From: Dyadobacter jejuensis
GTDB lineage: Bacteria; Bacteroidota; Bacteroidia; Cytophagales; Spirosomataceae
Direction: 5' to 3'
Assembly: GCF_003149085.1 (NCBI RefSeq)
Contig: NZ_QGDT01000016.1
Span: 1 to 64,000, forward strand
DNA: 64,000 nucleotides
Below are positions 1 through 7,002 of this stretch, one piece after another. The position numbers and the translations under genes were made by a program. The notes under the pieces were generated by a model, which ran no database searches, was not told the DNA's origin, and was given only the letters and a program-made list of their open reading frames with translations. The first letter of the stretch is position 1. Each line of letters starts with the position of its first letter.

Positions 1-160
1 ACAATTACCCAAAGGGGTCAATATGCTCCAGAATGAATCAAAAATAAATGTCTAGGGGGTCAATATACGCCAGAATGTCACTAGAAAACAAGCCAATAAT
101 GTGCTTTTAGCATTCATTATTACCCTGAGTACAAGGGGTCAACATGCTCCAGAATATCCA
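1..160. mobile_element. Right end of an IS21-like insertion sequence (partial)
   Basis: Three copies of a ~21-bp motif, GGGGTCAAYATRCKCCAGAAT, lie at 14-34, 56-76 and 135-155, all in the same orientation. Repeated subterminal blocks of this length are typical transposase-binding ends of IS21-family elements, and Bacteroidota IS21 ends with closely similar GGGGTCA...CCxGAAT repeats are what I recall; I could not run a search. The transposase genes (istA/istB) would lie left of the window. The outermost repeat is followed by ATATCCA, so the element probably ends with CA near 160. The exact boundary is inferred. Confidence 0.55.
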
Positions 161-358
161 CTCAATGCCGTTGTTCTATACAGTTATCAAAATAAAGAAG
201 TTCTGGAACTTCAGGGCTCCGTTTTTGGCTCTACCAACATACACCAATACTATTGTGATGGGGAGAAACTGGATTTGTTAGACCCCGTCCAATATGAAGA
301 TTTTAAGCAGAATCGCCTTGAAAAGTCAGTTCTGTACGGTACAAAAGTTTGGAACTAA
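156..358 (+). pseudogene. 3' remnant of a gene truncated by the IS21-like end
   Basis: A reading frame runs out of the last IS terminal repeat and continues for about 67 codons to a TAA at 356-358. The residues beyond the repeat (for example LDLLDPVQYEDFKQNRLEKS) look like an ordinary soluble protein C-terminus, while the upstream part of the frame is IS end sequence. I read this as the tail of a host gene whose 5' part was lost or displaced by the IS. I do not recognise the family. There is no credible start codon within the non-IS part. Confidence 0.4.
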
Positions 359-447
359 TTACCTTTTTAGTGCCACGCACAGATTATCCCTTTGGAACTT
401 TTAACCCCTTAGTTGCTGTCTCGTTCTCAAATGAATCGGACAGACAT

Positions 448-1473
448 ATGATTAAGAAAATAGGATTTTTATCTTTCGGGCATTGGTCGCACCAGCAGGC
501 TTATAATGCCCAGACGGCGAGTGACACGCTGCTACAGTCCATAGACCTGGCCGTGGCTGCCGAAGAGATCGGTTTAGATGGGGCTTATTTTCGGGTGCAT
601 CATTTTGCCTCTCAATTAGCATCACCATTTCCGTTGCTTGCGGCTATAGGCGCCAAAACAAGCAAAATAGAGATTGGGACGGGGGTAATTGATATGCGCT
701 ATGAAAACCCACTCTATATGGTGGAGGATGCCGGAGCGGCAGACTTGATCTCCGAGGGGCGGCTGCAACTGGGGGTAAGCCGGGGTTCGCCGGAACAAGT
801 GATAGACGGCTGGAGGTATTTTGGATATGAACCGGCTGAGGGAGAGACCGATGCGGATATGGGACGCCGTAAGGCCCTCGAATTCCTGGAAAGGCTAAAG
901 GGCAAGGGGTTTGCTCAGCCCAATCCGAACCCGATGTTCCCGAACCCTCCTGGCCTATTGCGGTTGGAGCCCCATTCCGAAGGATTACGGGAACGTATCT
1001 GGTGGGGTGCCGCCTCCAATGCAACGGCCGTTTGGGCCGCCGAAAATGGAATGAACCTACAAAGTTCGACCTTGAAATATGATGAAGGGGGTAAGCCTTT
1101 TCATGTGCAACAGGCGGAGCAGATTAGGCAATACAAAGATGCCTGGAAGAAAGCGGGATACCAGCGCGAACCAAGGGTGTCGGTAAGCCGGTCTATATTT
1201 GCATTGGTAAACGATCAGGATCGCTATTATTTCGGTCAGGAAGCGAATCGGAGAGATAAGATCGGAAATATCGAAAGGGGCAAGCAGGCGATTTTTGGTA
1301 GAAGCTACGCCGCAGAGCCCGATCAACTCATCAAAGAGTTGGCGCAAGACGAAGCGATTCAGGAAGCCGACACCCTCCTCTTGACGATACCCAATACGCT
1401 GGGAGTCGACTATAATGTACATGTGTTGTCCTCTATTTTGGACCATGTGGCACCTGGATTGGGTTGGCGCTAG
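448..1473 (+). CDS. Luciferase-like monooxygenase (LLM class flavin-dependent oxidoreductase)
   Basis: This 341-aa protein matches the bacterial-luciferase/F420-type TIM-barrel fold. It starts with a beta-1 strand (KKIGFLSFGHW), has the GLDGAYFRVHHF segment around residue 42, then IEIGTGVIDMRYENPLYMVEDAGAADLISEGRLQLGVSRG, the typical core of the family. It should use FMNH2 supplied by a reductase to oxygenate an unknown small molecule in the cytoplasm. The ATG at 448 is preferred; the frame stays open upstream to 349, but that extension (ELITFLVPRTDYPFG...) is not family-like. The gene converges on the ABC permease gene, with a hairpin between them. It stands alone, so the substrate cannot be guessed. 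Confidence 0.85.
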   Translation: MIKKIGFLSFGHWSHQQAYNAQTASDTLLQSIDLAVAAEEIGLDGAYFRVHHFASQLASPFPLLAAIGAKTSKIEIGTGVIDMRYENPLYMVEDAGAADLISEGRLQLGVSRGSPEQVIDGWRYFGYEPAEGETDADMGRRKALEFLERLKGKGFAQPNPNPMFPNPPGLLRLEPHSEGLRERIWWGAASNATAVWAAENGMNLQSSTLKYDEGGKPFHVQQAEQIRQYKDAWKKAGYQREPRVSVSRSIFALVNDQDRYYFGQEANRRDKIGNIERGKQAIFGRSYAAEPDQLIKELAQDEAIQEADTLLLTIPNTLGVDYNVHVLSSILDHVAPGLGWR

Positions 1474-1483
1474 CAGTGCCTCA

Positions 1484-1524
1484 TGGCATGGCAAGGCCGA
1501 GTTAAGCAGGGCGCTGCCATGCCA
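1484..1524. terminator. Hairpin between convergent genes
   Basis: A perfect 10-bp inverted repeat, TGGCATGGCA at 1484-1493 and TGCCATGCCA at 1515-1524, is separated by 21 bases. It sits between the monooxygenase stop (1473) and the convergent permease stop (1593). There is no T-run on either side, so it is at best a weak intrinsic terminator or an mRNA-end stabilising hairpin. Confidence 0.35.
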
Positions 1525-1592
1525 TTTGGAGTATAGCTGCATCCAGCGACGGCGCGGGACTACCAGTCTTTTATCTACGCTAATCTGCCAGA

Positions 1593-2624
1593 TCAGCTCC
1601 GGATCTCCCGGCGCATGAAAAGGTAGTAAGACAGTGCAAAACATAAAACCGTAGCTGCTAGCAATCCGCTAACCTGAGGCCAGACGATCATCAGGCTTTC
1701 CTTGAAGGGTAGGGGGGAAGGAATAGCCATGGCCATTTGCTCCATGGTTAACGGACCCAAACTACGAACCGAGGGCATCAACAAGGTGGTGGTAGCGTCG
1801 GTGTAAAGTTGGCTGGGGTCTAGGCGTAGAAAATTACTTATCAACTCTTGGTAAGCCAATGCCTGCTGGGGAGCAAGAAATGCTGGATCGGGAAACAATG
1901 CTTTGGTTACCAGATTGACGACAAGCTTGTAAAACACCGTTAGGAAAAGCCAGATGCCAATGCCCGTAAGGGCAGAGGTGGCCGTTTGCTTGAAGCGGAT
2001 GGAAAGTAAAATGGATAAACTAAGCCAAAATCCAACATAAACGAAGCTAATAAAAACGAAGGCGAAGATACGTAGTACCTCTTCGGGTTCAATTTTGACT
2101 CCCGTGATGAGCAGCCCTGCACCGATCATCAGCAAGGCAAGGGACACGAAGAGGCAGCCTACCATGACCATGGCGCTTACGAATTTTGATAGTATCAAGT
2201 TATCCCTATAAAGCGGCTGGGCCATGAGGCGCGTTAGGGTGCCGGCATTTTGCTCCGAATTGATGGTGTCAAACCCTAGGCTAATCCCTAACAGTGGCCC
2301 CAAAAAGCTAAGAAGTACATGAAAAGGAGGCAAGGTGCCATCGGTTGTGGTGAGGAGTTTCAGGTATAAAAATAGGCGATCGGGATCTTGCGTATTGGAG
2401 ACGGCCGATTTGATATTACTTAATGATACATATAGGGCACCGAAAAAAGTAAGCCCTATCAGCGATAACAAGACGATAAAACGCCAGCTGCGTAGGTGGT
2501 CGGCAATTTCCTTCCCTACCATAATGCTGAATGGACTTGCTGGAAATACAGCTCCTTCAGACGAATGATTGTAATCTTTATTTTTTAAAGAAAGACTTCT
2601 GGAAAACACGGTTAGGCTTTTCAT
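1593..2624 (-). CDS. ABC-2 type transporter permease (NosY-like)
   Basis: This is a 343-aa membrane protein with about six hydrophobic segments, beginning with RFIVLLSLIGLTFFGALYVS and ending with a last helix (LLAATVLCFALSYYLFM) and a short basic tail. The block KEIADHLRSWRF before the first helix and SLGFDTINSEQNAGTLTRLMAQPLYRD after the second are characteristic of NosY/ABC-2 permeases. It should pair with the ATPase encoded just upstream (2578-3585). The chosen start overlaps the ATPase gene by 47 bp; an internal ATG at 2522 (MVGKEIADH) would remove the overlap and give 309 aa. Together with the NEW3 protein it forms a three-gene export or membrane-remodelling operon whose substrate is unknown. 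Confidence 0.85.
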   Translation of the reverse strand: MKSLTVFSRSLSLKNKDYNHSSEGAVFPASPFSIMVGKEIADHLRSWRFIVLLSLIGLTFFGALYVSLSNIKSAVSNTQDPDRLFLYLKLLTTTDGTLPPFHVLLSFLGPLLGISLGFDTINSEQNAGTLTRLMAQPLYRDNLILSKFVSAMVMVGCLFVSLALLMIGAGLLITGVKIEPEEVLRIFAFVFISFVYVGFWLSLSILLSIRFKQTATSALTGIGIWLFLTVFYKLVVNLVTKALFPDPAFLAPQQALAYQELISNFLRLDPSQLYTDATTTLLMPSVRSLGPLTMEQMAMAIPSPLPFKESLMIVWPQVSGLLAATVLCFALSYYLFMRREIRS

Positions 2625-3585
2625 TGGTATTACTTTCTGCTAAGTTGTTTTCAAAATATTTCTCGTATATATCATCGAGTCCATATTCCTTTTTATGGAC
2701 CCCCGTCACATCCAGACCTTTATGAACAAAGAACCGAACGAGGCTGGGAGTAATATCGCTGAGGCACGAAATCTCCACCACATTATCGGTTACGGCAACT
2801 CGTTGTACTCGTTCGAGTCGATGCAGGTCGTCTTCAAACTCCCAAGGGGTAGGTACTGCCTCTGCTAAGCTGATACTAACCACGTTCGTTTCATTTTTGA
2901 AAAGACTTCGGGAAAGTTTATCGACACTCCCTTCTACCAGCATTTTACCACCTACGAATATCCCAACACGGTCGCAAACCTGCTGTACCTGATGCAGATG
3001 GTGTGATGATAATAGTACGGTGATTCCATGTTGTCGGCTGAGTTGACGAATCAGTTTTAGGAATTCTTTGACCCCGCTGGGATCAATCCCTAGCGTAGGC
3101 TCGTCGAGTATGATGACCTCCGGTTGCTTAATAAGCACATCGGCCAGGCCTAGCCTTTGCTTCATACCCCTGGAAAATGCGGAGGTCTTTTTGTCGGCGG
3201 CGTCACGGAGTCCGATGGCCGTCATGACTTCAAAGGCACGGTCTTTAACTTCGGCTTCTGGAATACCATTGAGCCTGCCGATATAAGTTAAATTTTCGAG
3301 AGCCGTCATGCTATCATAAAAGCCGACGCTGTCGGGCAGATAACCTACTTTTCTTTTTACAGCGATGGGGTTGGTGGTGGCATTATAGCCGCAAACGGTA
3401 GCCGTTCCTGCCGTGGGTTCGGTAAGCCCTAGCATCATCATAATGGTGGTGGTCTTTCCCGCACCGTTGGGTCCTAACAGACCGAATATCTCCCCTTTTT
3501 GAATGGTTAGGTCCAGGTTGTCAACGGCCTTTAGGCTACCATAGCATTTTGTCAAACCCCTCAATTCAATGATTGGCTTCTCCAT
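2578..3585 (-). CDS. ABC transporter ATP-binding protein (NosF/CcmA type)
   Basis: This 335-aa protein has a complete ABC ATPase in its first ~220 residues: Walker A GPNGAGKTTT, signature FSRGMKQRLGLADVL and Walker B VIILDEPTLGID, followed by the SSHHLHQVQQVCD switch region. The C-terminal ~110 residues are an accessory domain of the kind seen in drug or exopolysaccharide ABC-2 ATPases. It energises the permease encoded at 1593-2624 on the inner face of the membrane. It lies 5 bp after the NEW3 gene and overlaps the permease gene, so the three are almost certainly co-transcribed and translationally coupled. Confidence 0.92.
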   Translation of the reverse strand: MEKPIIELRGLTKCYGSLKAVDNLDLTIQKGEIFGLLGPNGAGKTTTIMMMLGLTEPTAGTATVCGYNATTNPIAVKRKVGYLPDSVGFYDSMTALENLTYIGRLNGIPEAEVKDRAFEVMTAIGLRDAADKKTSAFSRGMKQRLGLADVLIKQPEVIILDEPTLGIDPSGVKEFLKLIRQLSRQHGITVLLSSHHLHQVQQVCDRVGIFVGGKMLVEGSVDKLSRSLFKNETNVVSISLAEAVPTPWEFEDDLHRLERVQRVAVTDNVVEISCLSDITPSLVRFFVHKGLDVTGVHKKEYGLDDIYEKYFENNLAESNTNEKPNRVFQKSFFKK

Positions 3586-3590
3586 AATAC

Positions 3591-4451
3591 TTATCGTCTG
3601 CCGTATTTACGAATTAAAGAATATACAAGACCTATCGAGAGCAATATGACTATGATGCCGATCCAACCCGAAAGGAGGGACGTTTTAACGGTAATTCTAA
3701 AAGTCGAATTGGCGGATGCATTCGTATTCTTAGCAGTAAACGTGGTGATATAGTCGCCCGCGATCGTTTTGTCGGGGACTTTTACCTTCGCCTTAACGTC
3801 AACCGTTTTATTAGGATCGAGTCTGTCGATTTTGGATGGCTCAAAGGTCACGTCCCAGTGGGAGGGTGACTGTGCGGTCAACTCTACGTTTTCTAGCGGT
3901 AGGGTGGCGCTATTTCTGACGACCAGGTGTATCTCTTTGGTGCTTCCCTCAGTAAGTTCATCACTCAGCCGACCGGTAGGGGTAGTCAGCTCTATGCCAT
4001 AGGCTCCTTTTAAGGCCGCCTCCAAATTGAGGGTCAGACTGTCACTAGCCGATGTAGCCGTCACCAAAACACTGTATTTGGAAGGTTTTGAATCGGGGCG
4101 TGCTTTTAATTCTATGGTAACATCCTGCGATTTTTTTGCCTCGACACTGACGGAGGTAACCGGGCTACCCATAGTCATGTAAGTAACCGACCATCCGTCT
4201 GGTACCTGTGCCTGCAATTGGTAGATTTTTGTTTCGGACGTCCCGTTATATAGGACGGTGTTGTACCTGAACGTTTCATTGGCAGTGGCCTCTATATTCA
4301 TGAGGTTGGCTTTGAAGGAGGATGTGCCGCCCGTGGCGTTGGGTACTTGAGCGAAGAGGTGGGTGGTGGTTAGCAGTCCAGAAATAAAAAACACTAGCAA
4401 ACCATAAAACTGTAGATTGTACTTTTTTGAATTGGGACAAATAGTGGTCAT
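3591..4451 (-). CDS. NEW3 domain-containing exported membrane-anchored protein
   Basis: This 286-aa protein has an N-terminal signal sequence (FYGLLVFFISGLLTTTHLFA), two tandem immunoglobulin-like beta domains, and a C-terminal transmembrane helix (WIGIIVILLSIGLVYSLI) with a KYGRR cytoplasmic end. The pattern LPLENVELTAQSPSHWDVTF ... IDRLDPNKTVDVKAKVKVP is the classic NEW3 (alpha-galactosidase-associated) motif, and the first half repeats it less well (PDGWSVTY...). NEW3 proteins often sit upstream of NosF/NosY-like ABC genes, as here, and may act as an extracytoplasmic partner of the transporter. It is the first gene of the operon; its promoter should lie in 4452-4791. Confidence 0.8.
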   Translation of the reverse strand: MTTICPNSKKYNLQFYGLLVFFISGLLTTTHLFAQVPNATGGTSSFKANLMNIEATANETFRYNTVLYNGTSETKIYQLQAQVPDGWSVTYMTMGSPVTSVSVEAKKSQDVTIELKARPDSKPSKYSVLVTATSASDSLTLNLEAALKGAYGIELTTPTGRLSDELTEGSTKEIHLVVRNSATLPLENVELTAQSPSHWDVTFEPSKIDRLDPNKTVDVKAKVKVPDKTIAGDYITTFTAKNTNASANSTFRITVKTSLLSGWIGIIVILLSIGLVYSLIRKYGRR

Positions 4452-4791
4452 GATCTAATAAACAAAAGGTATTAAGTTCGATTTATTAAAAAATGGTTTG
4501 ACTGGTCCTAATGGAAGAACAGTCCTGAAATCTGAACCCAAAAATAATAAAACGCTAAAATTTCAAAAAAAATGAAATGGAATTTTTTTTTGAAATTTTT
4601 CGAGTTTTATTTGGATACTAAGCGAGCCAAAACAGCTCATGTCCGAAATAATGAGCGGGCTTGTATTTGAAAATGCTCGTTGGGTAGCGATTGTATTAGC
4701 TTGGTTCTATAATTCAGCTTAAATCCCCCTGCGAGTACAAAATGAGCCCTTGTTTATCGGATAGGTCAATCGAAAATAAGGATCATATTGA
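4452..4791. other. Intergenic region, no gene seen
   Basis: This 340-bp AT-rich stretch holds the 5' region of the minus-strand NEW3/ABC operon and the 3' flank of the small protein gene at 4792. A long A/T tract lies around 4556-4612. I see no open frame, tRNA or strong hairpin. Confidence 0.5.
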
Positions 4792-5040
4792 TTAACACCC
4801 TGCATAGGCCGCCCGGAAAACTCCATTGAGGGCGATGATTGTGTTTTCTTCGATTATCCTGCCATCGTTGAGTGCTATATATGGATTTGGAACATCCCTA
4901 TGAATTTCCTGAATAATTCCTTCGGCTCGTTCCAATCCGTTGAGGTCCAAAATCATTTCTGCTTTTGCCCCCCGGTTTTTACAATCGATTAACATTTCCA
5001 GAAAGGTTTCGGTCATTGATAAGGTTGTACGTAAGTCCAT
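4792..5040 (-). CDS. Small conserved-looking protein, possibly Rof-like
   Basis: This 82-aa protein is predicted soluble. The central part, AEMILDLNGLERAEGIIQEI then PYIALNDGRIIEENTIIALNGV, alternates beta-like strands in a way that recalls small Sm/Rof-like beta-barrel proteins (a strand with ALNDG, then a strand with IIALNGVF). This is resemblance only. Codon use and composition look coding, and no overlapping gene explains the frame. It stands alone beside a decayed hipA fragment and has no obvious operon partner. Confidence 0.55.
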   Translation of the reverse strand: MDLRTTLSMTETFLEMLIDCKNRGAKAEMILDLNGLERAEGIIQEIHRDVPNPYIALNDGRIIEENTIIALNGVFRAAYAGC

Positions 5041-5150
5041 ATATTTTGTGGTGGTTTCTTGCTGGTCAAGCAGATGGGTGAAACAAAATATTTCCTCTTT
5101 GTATACGCCACTACGTCACAAATGGTTCAATCCCATTTTTCGATACTTTC

Positions 5151-5443
5151 AATCATGGATTTGTGCTAACATCTAAGGGCTGGCGTCTGTCTCCGGCCTT
5201 TGACATTAACCCATCCATGGATCAAGATGGTCTTGCTATCAATATCGATATGGATGATAATTAACTGGATGTCGAGATAGCAAAACAGGTTGGAATATAC
5301 TTTCGTCTGGGTGAAAAGGAGATGAACCAAATCATAGATCAGGTCCAATCATCTGTTTCAAAATGGCAGGTGAAATAGGGATTTTCAGGGCTGAGCAGAT
5401 ATTGATGACTTCTGCTTTTCGGGTGTCCTATTTGGTGCTATGA
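5151..5443 (+). pseudogene. hipA: Decayed hipA C-terminal fragment (toxin kinase remnant)
   Basis: Reading from 5151 gives NHGFVLTSKGWRLSPAFDIN and on through DQDGLAINIDMDDN, then an in-frame TAA at 5238-5240, then LDVEIAKQVGIYFRLGEKEM...IIDQVQSSVSKWQ, a TAG at 5376-5378, and after a shift of reading frame at about 5375, GIFRAEQILMTSAFRVS to a TGA at 5441. This order matches the C-terminal third of HipA-family Ser/Thr kinases (NHGF..GW.LSPAYDLNPS..., then the final GI.RAEQ.LM..AF). Two stops and one frameshift mark it as dead. No 5' part or hipB antitoxin gene is visible upstream. Confidence 0.75.
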
Positions 5444-5507
5444 TACTCCTATTTTATTAGAACAAATACGGGTAGGAATGAACTCAGCCCTTATCGACCG
5501 GGTTGTT

Positions 5508-5587
<80 letters not shown>

Positions 5588-5599
5588 TATTAAAGCCCA

Positions 5600-5630
5600 C
5601 AAAAAAAGACTGCCTAAAAAGACAGCCTTA
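5600..5630 (-). terminator. Rho-independent terminator of tRNA-His
   Basis: Read on the minus strand, GGCTGTCT-TTTT-AGGCAGTC forms an 8-bp stem with two G-U pairs followed by a run of seven T. It directly follows the tRNA-His gene. The same hairpin family (GGCTGTCT...AGGCAGTC plus T-run) recurs downstream of the tRNA-Pro array at 55747-56004. Confidence 0.75.
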
Positions 5631-5636
5631 AAACTG

Positions 5637-5711
5637 GGAGGAAGACGGGTCTCGAACCCGCGACCTCTAGAACCACAATCTAGCGCTCTAACCAACTGAG
5701 CTACAACCTCC
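5637..5711 (-). tRNA. tRNA-His (anticodon GTG)
   Basis: On the minus strand the sequence folds as a tRNA: extra G(-1) typical of tRNA-His, D arm with AGCTCAGTTGGTTAGAGC, anticodon stem CTAGA/TCTAG with loop TTGTGGT (anticodon GTG), and T arm GCGGG-TTCGAGA-CCCGT. The acceptor pairs G(-1)-C73, G1-C72, A2-U71, G3-C70, G4-C69 and G7-C66, but positions 5-68 and 6-67 are U-U oppositions. CCA is not encoded in full. It is followed by a T-rich terminator at 5600-5630. Confidence 0.92.
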
Positions 5712-5731
5712 GTTTGAGGTCACAAAAATAC

Positions 5732-5793
5732 AAAAAGGTTTACAGCTTGCAACAAAATGGATAAATATTTTTTTGCTGCTGTAAACCTTTTTT
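5732..5793. terminator. Inverted repeat downstream of superoxide dismutase
   Basis: AAAAAGGTTTACAGC at 5732-5746 is complementary to GCTGTAAACCTTTTT at 5778-5792, with a 31-base loop. On the minus strand it lies just after the dismutase stop at 5807 and ends in T-run, so it can serve as that gene's terminator, separating it from tRNA-His. Confidence 0.55.
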
Positions 5794-5806
5794 ATGATCT
5801 ATTAAA

Positions 5807-6412
5807 TTATTTTGCTGCAACAAACAGAGCGTCAGCGGCTTTCCAGTCTACTACGTTCCAGTAAGCATCGATATAATCGGGGCGCTTGTTTTGGTATTTT
5901 AGGTAGTATGCATGCTCCCAAACATCCAGTCCTAAGATGGGGCTGCCTTTTACCTCAGCAATATCCATTAAAGTATTGTCTTGGTTGGGGGTAGAAGTTA
6001 CCGCCAATTCACCATCTTTTACGATAAGCCAAGCCCAGCCCGAACCGAAACGGGTAGCGGCGGCTTTTTTGAATTCTTCTTTAAAGGCTGAGAAAGAGCC
6101 AAATTTGGCGTCAATGGCCTTAGCAAGCTCACCAGTAGGTTCACCACCTCCGTTAGGAGAAAGTGACTTCCAGAAAAAGCTGTGGTTGAAATGACCACCT
6201 CCGTTATTGCGAACGGCTGCAGGAGCCTTGCTGATTCCGCTTAATATATCTTCAATGCTTTTACCCTCAAGTTCACTACCCGCAATAGCGGCGTTCAGAT
6301 TGTTTACATAAGCCTGGTGGTGACGGTCATGGTGTATTTCCATGGTAAGTGCGTCGAAGTTAGGCTCCAATGCATTATTTGCGTATGGTAAGGGATCTAG
6401 TGTAAATGCCAT
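5807..6412 (-). CDS. sodA: Superoxide dismutase, Fe/Mn family
   Basis: This 201-aa protein is full length for the family. It converts superoxide to hydrogen peroxide and oxygen in the cytoplasm. The metal ligands are recognisable: H27 in [13 protein letters not shown], the His in [11 protein letters not shown], and Asp/His in [12 protein letters not shown]. The GGG before HFNHS and the Gln in [11 protein letters not shown] are features of Mn-type or cambialistic enzymes rather than strict Fe types. The frame is open to 6463, but the start at 6412 ([11 protein letters not shown]) matches the conserved N-terminus. It is monocistronic, with a hairpin downstream. Confidence 0.95.
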   Translation of the reverse strand: MAFTLDPLPYANNALEPNFDALTMEIHHDRHHQAYVNNLNAAIAGSELEGKSIEDILSGISKAPAAVRNNGGGHFNHSFFWKSLSPNGGGEPTGELAKAIDAKFGSFSAFKEEFKKAAATRFGSGWAWLIVKDGELAVTSTPNQDNTLMDIAEVKGSPILGLDVWEHAYYLKYQNKRPDYIDAYWNVVDWKAADALFVAAK

Positions 6413-6475
6413 CTTAAAAATGAAGTTTATGGTTAATATGATTAAACAGTAATTCTCTAACAATAGATAGTGGGA

Positions 6476-6928
6476 TTATGTTCTTAGCTTCGAAAAAAAG
6501 TTCTGCAATAGCGCTTTGCTTTCCTCAGCCATAATGCCTTCTATCAGTATGGTTTTAGGGTGTAAAAGATTCATGCCATAGCGGCGAAACCCTCGTTTTT
6601 CATCAGTAGCACCCATGACGACCCGGCTAATCTGCGACCAGTTGAGCGCTCCCGCACACATTACACAAGGTTCGAGGGTGACATATAGGGTGCAATTTTT
6701 AAGATATTTGGCACCCAAATGATCGGCAGCGGCCGTAATCGCCAGCATTTCGGCATGGGCAGTCACATCCTGAAGGCGCTCGGTTTGGTTATACCCTTTG
6801 CCCAATATGCGCTCTCCATGCGTTACCAAAGCTCCTACTGGTATCTCCCCCACTGCATAGGCTTCTTGAGCCAGCCTATAGGCCTCTTGCATAAAGTAAT
6901 GATCCATTAAATCGGCTTGTATATTCAT
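6476..6928 (-). CDS. tadA: tRNA(adenosine-34) deaminase TadA
   Basis: This 150-aa cytidine-deaminase-fold enzyme converts the wobble adenosine of tRNA-Arg(ACG) to inosine. The zinc-binding and catalytic motif HAE is at residues 58-60 and PCVMCAGA at 87-94. The N-terminal helix DHYFMQEAYRLAQEAYAVGEIPVGALV is typical of TadA rather than of free nucleoside or guanine deaminases, although a guanine-deaminase role cannot be fully excluded. It lies upstream of the dismutase gene on the same strand with a 63-bp gap, so co-transcription is possible. Confidence 0.88.
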   Translation of the reverse strand: MNIQADLMDHYFMQEAYRLAQEAYAVGEIPVGALVTHGERILGKGYNQTERLQDVTAHAEMLAITAAADHLGAKYLKNCTLYVTLEPCVMCAGALNWSQISRVVMGATDEKRGFRRYGMNLLHPKTILIEGIMAEESKALLQNFFSKLRT

Positions 6929-6959
6929 TTTTCTTTTGAACTGCTACCTAAATTCTAAT

Positions 6960-6994
6960 AAAGAGGATCGGGACTTTTTGTCGCGATCCCCTTT
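6960..6994 (-). terminator. Hairpin after the giant repeat-protein gene
   Basis: An imperfect 15-bp inverted repeat (6960-6974 with 6980-6994; two mismatches) with core GATCG...CGATC lies just past the stop at 7003 on the minus strand. It is followed by a T-rich CTTTATTAG sequence and probably ends the transcript. Confidence 0.5.
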
Positions 6995-7002
6995 ATTCAG
7001 GC

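Noticed and set aside
349-447. N-terminal extension of the monooxygenase
   Set aside because: The 33 extra residues do not fit the family; the ATG at 448 gives the canonical N-terminus.
5166-5348. 60-aa minus-strand frame
   Set aside because: The opposite strand encodes the HipA remnant; the minus frame has no protein-like pattern.
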